The notes under the pieces: generated by a model | Database searches by the model: none | Told to the model about the DNA's origin: nothing | What the model saw: the letters and a program-made list of their open reading frames with translations, nothing else | Program-made: the position numbers and the translations under genes | Origin: Neelides folsomi | Lineage: Eukaryota > Arthropoda > Collembola > Neelipleona > Neelidae | Length of the DNA stretch: 64,000 bases | NCBI GenBank assembly: GCA_034687125.1 | Contig: JAQGBZ010000091.1 | Location: 62,001-126,000, forward strand | Reading direction: 5' to 3' | Shown here: in pieces, positions 37,557 through 48,361 of the stretch | Layout of the letters: each line of letters begins with the position of its first letter | How positions within the stretch are numbered: the stretch's first letter is position 1

Positions 37557-40500
37557 CTAAACCTTCTTTGCAGACATTGTTGCTGGCGAGTTGAACCCGT
37601 AAAGTCTTTTAAATATGACTTCTTCTTCTGGTTTGATTGTTCCAGTTTGAATGAGCAAATTAAAAGCCTAAATAATTTTAAAAAAATCAATATTACCCAT
37701 TACCTACTTTTAATATTATTAGCTATTTTGAACTACATTAATAAAGATATTTGATTTATTTTACAGCAATTATCGATTAGTAATAACCTGTAGTTCAATC
37801 CCTAAACTTCTAATGAGCATTCCTCGTCTCTTTAATGCTTTCACTCTATCGAGTTCTTCATCTGCAATGATGGGAATTGGGGCAAATGGACCATACCGTG
37901 GACCATACCGAACCTGTGCAAAAGTTTTAATAAAAAATCTTCATTTTCATTATTACAATAATAACAAGCATGTTACATTTTACGAAATATCTGTAATAGC
38001 AAATTCAATAAATTCATATTGTGGACTTATGTAACATAGTTGGAGGTATAAATATTGTATACTGATTGCGAAAACGATGTTATATCGTCCAATAAACTTA
38101 ATTTGAAATGAAATTGAAAAAATCGAAAACCTTTTTCAATTTGCTTGCGTCAAGAGATTCACCTTGAGCCGTTTTACTTTTTTGGGGTCCAATGATCAAC
38201 ATACGTTTCTTTTTCTCCTCTTCCTGCTTTTTCTAATAAACGATCAAAATGGGTTATTTTACTTATTTCAACTGACCCATTTGTTGAATATTAAAATTGT
38301 AATGTATATTTTTATAACATAATTAACAAATTGTTACTTGTTGATTGATCATATTCAATTTATTACAAATTGCTCTCGCTTGTGAAGCCTCTGTTTGTCT
38401 ATAAAGATTCGTCAAATTTTGTTCAATGAACTTTGCATATTTGTCATGTTGATCCAGTGCGGGAAAGATGAGACGATATTCACCACGATTCTTGAGTTCG
38501 TACTCAAATTGGCTTTCTTCAACCTTTTCACCTTTCTCTGAGTTGATGGAAGTTGCTTGGGAGATTTTCGCCTCTGTCTTCACTTCCCCACTATCTCAAA
38601 CATATCAAGAAAGATAAATTAATATGTATTAATAAACTAGTAATAAAAATCGAATCAGAAGCATTTATTGACTGGTGACGGTGACTGGTAAATAATTAAC
38701 GTTGTAATTAATATTTTATAAAAATATTAACTTTAATGGTTCGTATCATGTTTGAATCATGATCATGATATGATTGAATTTATAAAAAGAAAGTACCTTT
38801 ACCTTTTCGTTTGGTTTTTATTAAAAAGCCTTTCTTGAACTCTTTTCCGCTCTTTTAATTCGATTTTTCTTCTATCAAGGTTCTTGAGGTTAATGATTTG
38901 AAAGGTATCCCTAATAAGCATTTCTTTGATGTCCGTATCTAATTTAGAGTCCGTGTGGAAACTCGGGGAATGATTCACCTGCAAACTTGATGTTTAATAA
39001 TGATAATTGCATTTGGGAGAACGCCAGCAGCTTCATAATTTACAATACCTCGAGCACGTAAGGTTTGAGCTTGTGGTCGAGCAGAATGTCAAATCCAAGG
39101 ATTTCAAAACACGCGCTCCATTCATCATGGCTTGGGAAGCAGGTGCGGTAATTGTGCTTTAAAACAGGCTGGGCGGAAATAATTGTTTTGATGATTACGT
39201 CGTCGATGGCGTCTAAAATATCCTTTGAATTGAATCCATAAGATTTGAACCAATTGTACACGGAGCTCAACTTTCTAACAACAAAAGCACAATTCAATTG
39301 CCGTTGGAATTGAGGAAAGTTATTTAATTAAACTTGTAAAAAACAATTTGAAAGTAGCCCAAACAAAAATCATTTAAATTATTTTTCAACCGAAATTAAA
39401 AACTCGTTGTCACCTTTTGCTTCCGGCTTCTTCATCAATCACGTAGTCTTGACTATATTTGTTCACAGAATAATTGGTTAGGTGCATGTAGGAGTTTTCC
39501 TTATTACTTGTAGTCGGTGGTTTGTATTTTGCTGTCGCGAATCTTATAAAATTGACAATATTTTACTTTTATGTAACTTAATCAAAATTCCCATAATAAA
39601 GGTGTTTGAAAATGGAAAATTGAAAATACCTTGCAAGCCCTTCATTGTAAACATAAATTCTGAGAGGATCGCAAGAAGTTATGAGAACGTAAACCCGAAG
39701 GTCGAATTTGAGACCGTCTATTAAGAATGGCTATTTGGGAAAATATTAAAATGAGTTCAAAATATTAAAATTTCATATTCGTATGATGAACGATACATTT
39801 GAATAATGCATATTGCATACCCTTGCAATGTAAATTTGGCAAATAATTCTTCCGAACGGGTTGAGATCTCTGAGATTCCGAACAAGAAAAATTCCTTTGC
39901 CCTGACATCCCATTTCTGGCTTACAGATGAACGTTTTGTTCTTGTATGTCTGCCCGTACGTTTGGAGTTCTCCTAATCTGCCAAGGAAAAATTTTAATTT
40001 GAAAACTATTTCAAAAGAAACTTAAGCTCTGCATTAAAATATATTGGGTACATAATGCATATAAGGAAAATACTTACTCGGACGGGAGACACCATGTCTT
40101 TGGAAAAATGTCGTATTCTTCAGGAAATGCTTTTCTCATTCTATTCAGGTTCTTTGAAAGAAGATCTTTCCGACATATTTCGTTCATTCCTGGGAAGTGA
40201 TTTACAATCTATTCAGGATTTTAAAAGTAAAAAAATGGTAAATCTTTTGTTTTTTGTAAAATAAGTATACTAGAAACTTAATTTGAAAAAAGTTGCAAAA
40301 ATATGTACAATAAGCAAACAGGTAAATATTAAAGATTCCATTGAGAGAACTTTTTTGCCAATAGCGGACGCAATAAAAATAGAGAAATAATAAAACTTTT
40401 GAATAAAGATAGAAAAGTCTATAAAATTGGGATTTATTGCGAGTCGGAAGTCTTTTGAACTTTCAAAGCATTAAGTTTGAAAACATCAAAGGATAAAAAA

Positions 40501-42041
40501 TGTTCAATTTAAATTGACTCAAATAAGCCGAATTGTCAAACGATAAATATGTACCAGTACCATACATAATAATACTATGTACATGTCGCATTTATTCATG
40601 AAGGCTTGAAATATTTAAATCGATTAAATGAAAACCCTATCTTCCTTTCCTAATAAAGGTGAATACAAATTCAAAGTGTATTTATTTGGATGCAAATAAC
40701 ACTTTCTAAACTACTTATACTTTATAATCCAATTAAGCATTTCCCTTTGGCGAAATTGAAAGGAGACAATTTTACAAATAACCAGATTAAAAATAATTAA
40801 AATACTACTACCATACCCTAGATAATACTATTCTAATTATAACTAATATAAAATGAATTATATTTATACTTACTTATACTTTCTGTAGTAGCTTATAGAT
40901 ATTACATAAGATAAGATATAAATACTATTAATAAATTATACAAGACCCATTCATGCACAAATGCAATAAACCTAGTTGAGTTTGGTTAGTATTTAAAATC
41001 TTCATATTGCTACTAAACGTAAAAACGGTGGAAATTATGATCATGTTCAAAGTTTCTACTTCAATTTCAACATAGTAAAATATAAACCATGATCTATAAT
41101 TTAAGTTAGGATATATATCCTTTCATATTATCAATTATTCCATTAGAATTTGAAGTCATGTAATTGATTTTAATGTGGATTTATAAAAGAGAAAGCTTAT
41201 ATTTTATAATAGAGTAAATTCACCTGAAATCTTTTCATGTCGATAGCTCTTTCTAAAGAAATGCTGAAATCCGTCCAAAATATGTCCCAGGGTTTCTATA
41301 AAATAAATTTCGTCAGTTACCGATTCGGGATTTCTCTTTATAAAATATTCATGAGTTTTTCCCAACAACAGCGGTTTTTTTACTTCTGGTGGAACTTCAG
41401 AGATCCCTAATGATTTTGCGACTTCACGGACAATCTCGTATCTGCAGTTTCTCAAGCATATCGTCAATCTCCTCTTCTTCTTCCGCTTCACAGCTTTCAC
41501 TTTTTTCACATTGGAATTGAGATCTTTCTTTTTCTCTTTCAAGTTCTCCTTTGTCTTTGGTTTCTCCTCCTTGTTGTCTTCTCTCGTTTCATTAAATAAA
41601 GCTATGGACAAGGAAATAAAATGTCCATAATTAATTTTTTGCGTTCTATTTCTTGCCTTATTCTAACCCTAATATCTGTACATAAAATACATCTGCATAC
41701 TAATTTAACTTTAATATGTATTTATAAATAATTTAATTTGAAGTAAAACCCATATGTTGTTCATCTTGCTTCCTTTGAATAAGCGAATAATCAGAGATGG
41801 TCGAAATCTCAACTGACCCATCGTCAGAATCTGAAAGATCATCTGAAGAGTAAGATAAGTCGTCCGTGTAACTATCGCCTTCGGATTCTGTACCGCTATT
41901 TCTGTCTTCTTCTTTCTCAATGTGAACTACTTCTAAATTGAAAAAAAGACAATTATAAAGTTTCATCAAATATATCAGATTCAATTTAAATATTTTTACA
42001 AACTCTTTAATTTAAGGATTACCTTCTTTAAAGAACGGCAT
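37557..42041 (-). CDS. TTLL6: Tubulin polyglutamylase, TTLL6/TTLL13 type (14 exons, complete)
   Basis: Exons in coding order: 42041-42023, 41932-41750, 41601-41384, 41295-41224, 40208-40078, 39977-39821, 39730-39630, 39542-39414, 39274-39049, 38978-38803, 38590-38338, 38232-38131, 37913-37788, 37667-37557. They total 2,004 nt (667 aa) with every phase agreeing. An acidic N-terminus and a Lys-rich block precede the TTL ATP-grasp domain (about residues 105-470). Hallmarks: [90 protein letters not shown] and LEVNHSPSF, the last two with acidic metal-binding residues. The tail keeps family motifs ([32 protein letters not shown]) typical of TTLL6/TTLL13, which add glutamate side chains to tubulin tails, mainly in cilia and neurons. 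It is somewhat shorter than the human proteins. Only the donor before the thirteenth exon (GTTTTC) is weak. It lies opposite to the flanking RhoGEF exons and may be nested in an intron of that gene. Confidence 0.9.
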
Positions 42042-42090
42042 GATTATTATTATACTTTATTCGTGTATGTGATGAATTGATGAATTTTAT

Positions 42091-42345
42091 ATGATTTTTT
42101 TGAATTTTGATGATAATTGGATATGTTTAGCTAAAGTATTATTTACGTTAATAGGGATAGTAACCTTAACGTTCATTAATTCATCATACTTGGATCAATC
42201 TTTTGACGACTTTCATTTAGGAAATGGGCCATTATTAAATAAAGACGTCGACGCAAGTTTGGGCCAAACTGAGAGTGAAAGTGGTCAAATTTCATTCAAA
42301 TTCTCCTGTTTCATTTATAATATGGAGGATTCATCAAATGGTTAG
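42091..42345 (+). CDS. Small hypothetical membrane protein, divergent from TTLL
   Basis: An ATG-started frame of 84 codons lies 49 bp from the TTLL start codon and points the other way. Residues 10-30 (CLAKVLFTLIGIVTLTFI) form one likely membrane segment; the rest is polar. The frame may instead be spliced at a donor-like site (AATG|GTTAGT at 42341). A second open stretch follows at about 42,400-42,670 (containing IIANRMKWSLKLIKRAREAQ), but no acceptor joins the two in frame. No family recognised. It could be a real gene sharing a bidirectional promoter with TTLL, or chance. Confidence 0.2.
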   Translation: MIFLNFDDNWICLAKVLFTLIGIVTLTFINSSYLDQSFDDFHLGNGPLLNKDVDASLGQTESESGQISFKFSCFIYNMEDSSNG

Positions 42346-43485
42346 TGAATCATAAAGGACCTGCAGTCAACGCTTTTATCATCATTATTTTCCCAATTGG
42401 ATTTTCAACTTCCCTGGCCCAAACAGTTTCATATTATTTAACGGTGCAATTATCGCTAATAGGATGAAATGGTCTTTGAAGCTCATTAAAAGAGCAAGGG
42501 AAGCTCAATTAATTGATGACGTCAACTCATCACAATCTTTCATTTCCAATCTATCTTTATCTCTATCAAATAACCATCTGTATATATTGAGTACCAAAAA
42601 TGTACAGGATACAAGCTCAAATATCAAAGGTCCATTTATGGGAAGTTCAAGGATATTTAAATTACAATAATCCGATGAAATAAATTTTTGTTGAGGGAAA
42701 TTTCCAATAAGAGCATTAAAGTTGGAAAAGCTTTGGCCATTAGAATAATATGATTGAATAAAATTAAATGTATTTCATGAAGAAATTAAAGGATAATGGA
42801 AACAAAGTGGTTCCGGGAAACTTTCATCATTTTATTCAATATATAATGGAATAAAAGGAAAGTCTTGGAGCAATATTTTACTAATGCTGACATTTGTCGA
42901 TTAAATAAATTCCATTTCCAAGAATCGTTGTAAAAGTTAAAAATAATTTTGGTTTTAGCTTTTAATAGACCAATTTTGGATTTTTGGTATAAATAGAAGC
43001 GAAGGTAAGGGCAAGCAAGGTATGGAGTTTCTCTTCATTTTGTGCTAAATCAATTTAAGTCTCTTCAATCCAATTAGCTAAAAGGAAGAGGTTCGAGAGA
43101 ATTCTATTAAATATTATATATGCAGATATTCCCATCTCTTCTATTATCTTTGAGACATTAGCGTCATTTCCCATTCGGAAAAATTGTGAAGTACATCATG
43201 CAAGGCATTTTCAATTAATATAACGAGAGCGTTCAGTTTATATTCCCTTCGCCTGAATTATACAGGAGCTCCGGTTTAAAACAAATGGGCTCATAATAAG
43301 TAACGAGAAAGGAACTTCTCATAACTTTTTCTTTCCCACTTACTAGATTAAAAAGAAGGCTTAAGGAGTTTCTAGAAATAATTTCTTCAACGACTCCAAT
43401 TAATGAGAATTATTCGAGTTAATGAATATCCAAGTTGTGATAATCAAATGTGGATTACAATAGCATCTAGGTACTACTATTCTAC

Positions 43486-43862
43486 ATATGATTGGTTTAT
43501 GGCAACAACCTGCTATCGAATTTGAAGAAATTTAAAATAACAAATAATAATTAATTTTTTGAATTTATCTTTATATTTAAAAAGTTTTTCTCAGAAACAA
43601 TGCTTGGGAAGAATGAAGGTTTATAATCTTAATCGTTCTTTTCTCTCTCATTTACACTAATACAACTTTATTCACTTCTCATCGTTTTCTTCCTGTGTTA
43701 AGATATTTTTTATCAATTTTAACTACAATTAAATAATAGTGGACATAAATTTAATTAACATGGAATTGCTAGTAATCTAAATTCTATAAAATTAGGCAAG
43801 GTAACGTATTAGTGAGATTAATTGAATTTCGATAGCAGGTTGTTGCCTTAAACTAATCATAT
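43486..43862. mobile_element. MITE-like element with 35-bp terminal inverted repeats
   Basis: The sequence at 43486-43520 (ATATGATTGGTTTATGGCAA...) reappears as reverse complement at 43828-43862, matching at 33 of 35 positions. The inner core, CAACAACCTGCTATCGAA, is identical. The 307 bp between is AT-rich and non-coding. Ends can be drawn so that TA flanks both sides, which fits a Tc1/mariner-type target site, but the ends are palindromic so this is not firm. No related autonomous element is visible in the window. Confidence 0.65.
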
Positions 43863-44379
43863 ACTGATATTAGTTTCCAAATATTTTATATAACACATAC
43901 CTAAGTATTTTACACATTTCTATTCAAGGCAGTATACTGTGTGGGAAAATTACAATAAAGTAGTAATAAAAAATTAGACATAAACGGGAGATGAGATTTC
44001 ATATTCGATTTCCTCCATTAAGCCTTCACTTTCGCGTTCGTATTTTTGATCTCGAAAATCGCTGAATGACTTTCACTCCTTTACATTTCTCAACTTGAGC
44101 AGGGCAGAGTTGTGCAAAGTTGCATATGGAGGATTTAAGATGAGAATTCGTTTACTGTGAGTAAAGCCTGGAGCGATTTACTTTCTGACTTTTGGGTAGC
44201 CCTGAGCTTCTCCATTTCCTCGTAACTATCTAATAACTCACCATGTTCTCCTCAGCATCCTTCCTCATCCATCTTTGGAATAGGGAGAGGGATCGGGAGA
44301 AAACCGCAGAGAGTAAATGACTATTGCAAATCTCCTTCTTCTCCATCGTTTTCCTTGGTAAAAGTTTTGAGTGAATTGA

Positions 44380-45070
44380 GTCAGTCAGCATATTAGGAAA
44401 TGAGATTGCGGCTGGGAGCTCATGGGTGTTGATGGAGGGAATGGTGAAGTAATACATATGCAAGGTCCTCGAGCGCATGAAAAGGCCCTAACAAATTGAA
44501 GGTTGCTTAAGCCTCGCATCGATTTTCTAAAATTTCGCGGGCGCCGAACAACCCGCGGCAATAGGAGGAAAAGGATCAACAGAAGAACGGTTTTGGGCCG
44601 ATAAGCGCGGCAAAGGGTCCCGGAACGAGAGGAGCCGTCGTGCAAACATCGCGCAGATTCAACCCAACTACCTCACTATGGAATATATCTTTTCAAGGGA
44701 ACCAAAGGAATTGTATGAATATAGGAAGTCGGAGAGACCCGGTCCTAGACGGAGTCCAAAAATAAGGCAGCCCAAATTTCCCCTATCTTCCCCAATGAAG
44801 GCCGCCGAGAGAGGAACTGCAATCAGGACAGAAGCGATTCTTCCCAGCTCCACTCAATTGTGATCTTGACTTCTCCACCTCCGCAAAGCCTCTCCTTTCT
44901 CTCCACAAATACATTTTAATTCACCAAACTCCGCCTGGCCACTGGAGAAGGTCAAGGTCGTGTGTCGATCACCCTGGTTCACTCCAACTTAATTGACTAA
45001 GAGATGTAGTACAACGAGGACGGAGTCGTGGAACAAATCCCAGCACGCAATACGCACTCGATTGAGGTAG
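44380..45070. promoter_or_regulatory. GC-rich island, candidate internal promoter / untranslated first exon
   Basis: A roughly 700-bp block is much richer in G+C than its surroundings, with several CpG-containing stretches near 44,530-44,650. It ends with a donor-like site (GATTGAG|GTAGGC, GT at 45067). It is followed by 5.8 kb to an acceptor directly abutting an ATG at 50860, so it could be a non-coding first exon of that transcript. No reliable initiator or TATA element was identified; no convincing protein is encoded on either strand. Confidence 0.3.
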
Positions 45071-46808
45071 GCACTTTCGCACTTTTTTCTATTTTCCCCA
45101 TGAATATTTTTACAAAGTTCTTTGGAGTTTTTGTATTTTTTTACAAAATCACCATTCAATTTAATTAGGTTATTAATTTAGTAAAGTTAATTAATTTAGT
45201 TCATAAGTTATTTAATAATATTGAGTTCTTGGAGCTCATTAAATGAAATTTTAATGCAGTGCTAATTCCCTCACTTCTGTTGAATTTAATTTTGTTAGAC
45301 TTTCTTTGGATTTAACAAAGTTTTCCTTTATCATTAAAACTTTGTATATTCCATATTGTATGCATTCTACATCAAATATTCATTAGAAGTAATTCATAAT
45401 GCTAACTGTAATTGTAAAGTTCCTTTTTAGTTTTTACATTCTATGCACTACTGAATTGCATACTTCGGAAAAGTAATTATTCAAGCTGTGAATAAAGAAA
45501 GTTAAACTTTTCCATTTTATAATCACAATAAGATGGTCATATGACTCATATGCATACATATTGAATAAATATTCAAACATGAGTATGGAGTAATAAATTG
45601 TAATCGTAGCTTGGGTCAGGAAAATAAACTTTATTTGGTTTTATAAAATGTGTAAAACTCTTCTCAACGATTCTGGGATTCGAAGTTGAAAGGAATCTTT
45701 CTCATAGAAGTTGTGGCACTTTCGGAATGTACAGAATTCACAGTATTTTGCTATTTCCCAGCTAGCTCAATATTAACTTAATATAAATACAGAGTGCTCC
45801 GCATTGAGCATAGTGGAATTTATATTCCTATGCTTGGATATATTTATTATTCAACTTCACTTTCCACTGCAGTGTTTTAATATATTCTTCAATTCTCGGA
45901 ATGAAAAAATAATTGACTCCCTTTTACATTTATTATGTAGTCAATTGGGATGAATTTACATATACATAAATATGTATGCATATTATTTATTCCACTTTAT
46001 AGATCAAATGGCCCATGGGTGGGTTTAAATTATATTTAGTTGGTAGTGTTAAATATAATCATGAAAGCGTGGCAAGTTGAGAAAGCAAATATTTATATTG
46101 AAACTGACTCTCAGAAAGGTCAACCCATATGGCGGAAAGATATTGCCAAAATGAACCTGGAGCATGATAGATAATGATAAGTGCTTATTTTTCTAAATCA
46201 CTATATTTCTCTTCTCATGGTCAGGGCCATTTCGGTAAATCAGGGAGTGGATATAAAAGCGCACAGATGTTTTTACGGTATAATGTTTATATTATTAGCA
46301 TCATAGAATTCTATGAAGACTATAGAAGGAATAAAAGCCTTATAATACTCATTATGAACATATGCCCCTTCGTCCTAACTTGTTACTTGATACATTTCTA
46401 TGATAAATTGGCCCATGCCAAAAATGAAAATTAATTTTTACTTCCTATTCATACAATAGTGAATCCACTAATAATACTTGGATGTTAAAATAATACTCGC
46501 AGCATGATTTATGTTAGATCTAGTGAGCTTACTATCAAATCAATGATTTTATAAAGACATGCCTATAACATAATGCCTTGCAGCGAGTGGTACTGACAGG
46601 TATACCTACTAATAGTATATCAACTTAAAGATATTGGTAGCTTTTGAAAATCTGTTGAATTTTCAATTCCTCTTATTCCATATTTCATATTTCATGAATT
46701 GATATAATATCTACGTATAATCTATTGGTAAAATAAATGAATACTTATTACTATGCTATGCTATGTATTATAACTTTATAAATTATGACCATACTAATAG
46801 CAAATGTA

Positions 46809-48361
46809 CAGGGTGGTCCATAAGTTGGTATCTTTTTTATAGGGTATTAGTTTTAAGATAATGATAGTTAAAAATCTTAAATATAGTTGATTAGTGGGGT
46901 AATATGTTAAGTTAATATGTTGTCAACTATAAACTGATACTGTCAAACCGCTAATAAACGGTAGCTACTTTTGTTAGAGAAAGCGTGATTTCTCTTTTCA
47001 CCATTTCTCTGAGAAAACGTTTTATTCCTTTCTCATTTCTTTGATTTTATAATCTAATTATGGAGAATAGGCGCCGATTAAATAAAGACGAAAGGATTTA
47101 CGTTGTTGAAGTGTTTGCTCGGGTGAATAACGCAGCAGCAGCTGCTCGAAGATGGCCTTTTGCTAATTTAGCACCAACTTGTTCAGCAATCCGAAAAGTG
47201 GTGAGAAAGTTTAAGGAGACTGGTAGTATCTTGGATAAAAAATCGAGCGAACGACCAAGAACAATTCGCACCGAAGAAAACCTCAACGTCATAAGAACCA
47301 GAGTTGAAGAAAGGCATACAGAATCAACCTCAACAAGAAGGCTGTCATTGGAACTCAACATTAAAAGAAGCTCTCTTAAACGTATGATGAAGGATCTTTC
47401 ATTCAAACCTTATTGTGCGACTTACGTCCAAGAATTGAAGGAAGATGACTTTGAAATAAGAATCCAATTCTCTGTAAAATTGTTGAAAATGATCGACGTC
47501 AACCGCCTCTTTCTCAATCTGATAATTTGGTCAGATGAAGCGTGCTTTTGTTTAAGCGGAACTGTTACACGCTACAATGAGGTGAGGCCTTTAGCTTGCT
47601 TAACTAATCCCTTTCCGCCACCCTCCCCTCCCACCACCCTCCTCTCTCGCCACCCTCCCCTCCCGCTCCCCTCCCGCCATTTTTCTTTCCTGCTTTGCTT
47701 CTTGCGACCCGCTTTTTTGCTTAATTGCATGCTTTTTAGATCTACTGGGGACCCAAGAATCCACATGTGATCAAGATGAAGAAGATGAAATCATCTTCCA
47801 TTGTCTTTGATCTCCACGGAAGGAATCTTAGGACCATTCTTTTTTGAGGGAAACGTGAATGGAGCCTCTTTCTCACGGATGTTCGAAAATGAAGTTTTGC
47901 CTGCCATTTATGCTGGCTTCGATATCAGGGAGCACTGGTACCAAATGGAACATAAATAATAAATGAACAATAAAACGAAACGAAAATTTTGGAATGAATT
48001 GGATAAACCTCTTGCATGGCGACCTCGCTCTCCGGATCTGATTCCTCTTGACTTCTTTTTATTGGGGTATATTAAAAATAAGGTTTACGCCAACAATCCT
48101 TCAACACTCGGAGAACTCAAAGCTGGAATCGTCAAAGCATTTGCAGAAGTCCCCGTTGTTATGTGCAAACGAGCTTGTGAATCAGTCGAATGTCGTTTGC
48201 AGCGATGCATTGAGGCAAATGGAGCTCATGTGACAAGTTAAAGTTAATTTCCTTATTCAATGATGTATAGAGCATATTATTGTTGATTGTTAGAAAATTC
48301 GTGTTAAAAATAAAAAATCTATAAATGATTAAAAAAAGATACCAACTTAAGGATCACCCTG
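46809..48361 (+). mobile_element. Mariner-type DNA transposon with intron-containing, decayed transposase
   Basis: A 1,553-bp element is bounded by TA on both sides (46807 and 48362). Its inverted repeats of about 30 bp begin CAGGGTG(G/A)TCC(A/T)TAAGTTG and match at 28 of 30 positions. It carries one transposase gene on the plus strand and belongs to the Tc1/mariner superfamily group with a DUF4817-type helix-turn-helix N-terminus. The rather well conserved repeats suggest a fairly young copy, but the gene is broken, so it should not move by itself. Confidence 0.85.
47060..48241 (+). pseudogene. Transposase of the mariner-type element (inactive)
   Basis: The ATG at 47060 opens a helix-turn-helix region (DERIYVVEVFARVNNAAAAA... 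VVRKFKETGSI) and a second helical region (RRLSLELNIKRSSLKRMMKD). The first catalytic aspartate follows in IIWSDEACF. After RYNE, a 158-nt segment (47582-47739, GTGAGG...CTTTTTAG, very C-rich) interrupts the frame; removing it joins to IYWGPKNPHV, exactly the family's continuation. Downstream a frameshift near 47,815 moves GPFFFEGNVNGASFSRMF to another frame. The second catalytic motif, usually Q-D-G-A-P, is lost: HWYQMEHK is followed by stops near 47,957. The last part is intact, with PRSPDLIPLDFFLLGYIKNK carrying the third acidic residue, ending at 48241. Family knowledge: DDE transposase, cut and paste. Confidence 0.8.

Larger units (their letters stand above)
42346..46806. other. Mostly gene-free stretch with a MITE and a GC-rich island
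   Basis: Contains the open stretch at 42,400-42,670 mentioned with the small hypothetical gene, the inverted-repeat element at 43486-43862 and a GC-rich block at about 44,380-45,070 (both listed separately). The rest, including 45,070-46,806, is AT-rich and shows nothing recognisable. Confidence 0.4.

Noticed and set aside
47572-47766. 64-codon minus-strand frame rich in Gly/Arg/Glu
   Set aside because: Reverse complement of the C-rich intron-like insert in the mariner transposase; simple-sequence artefact.
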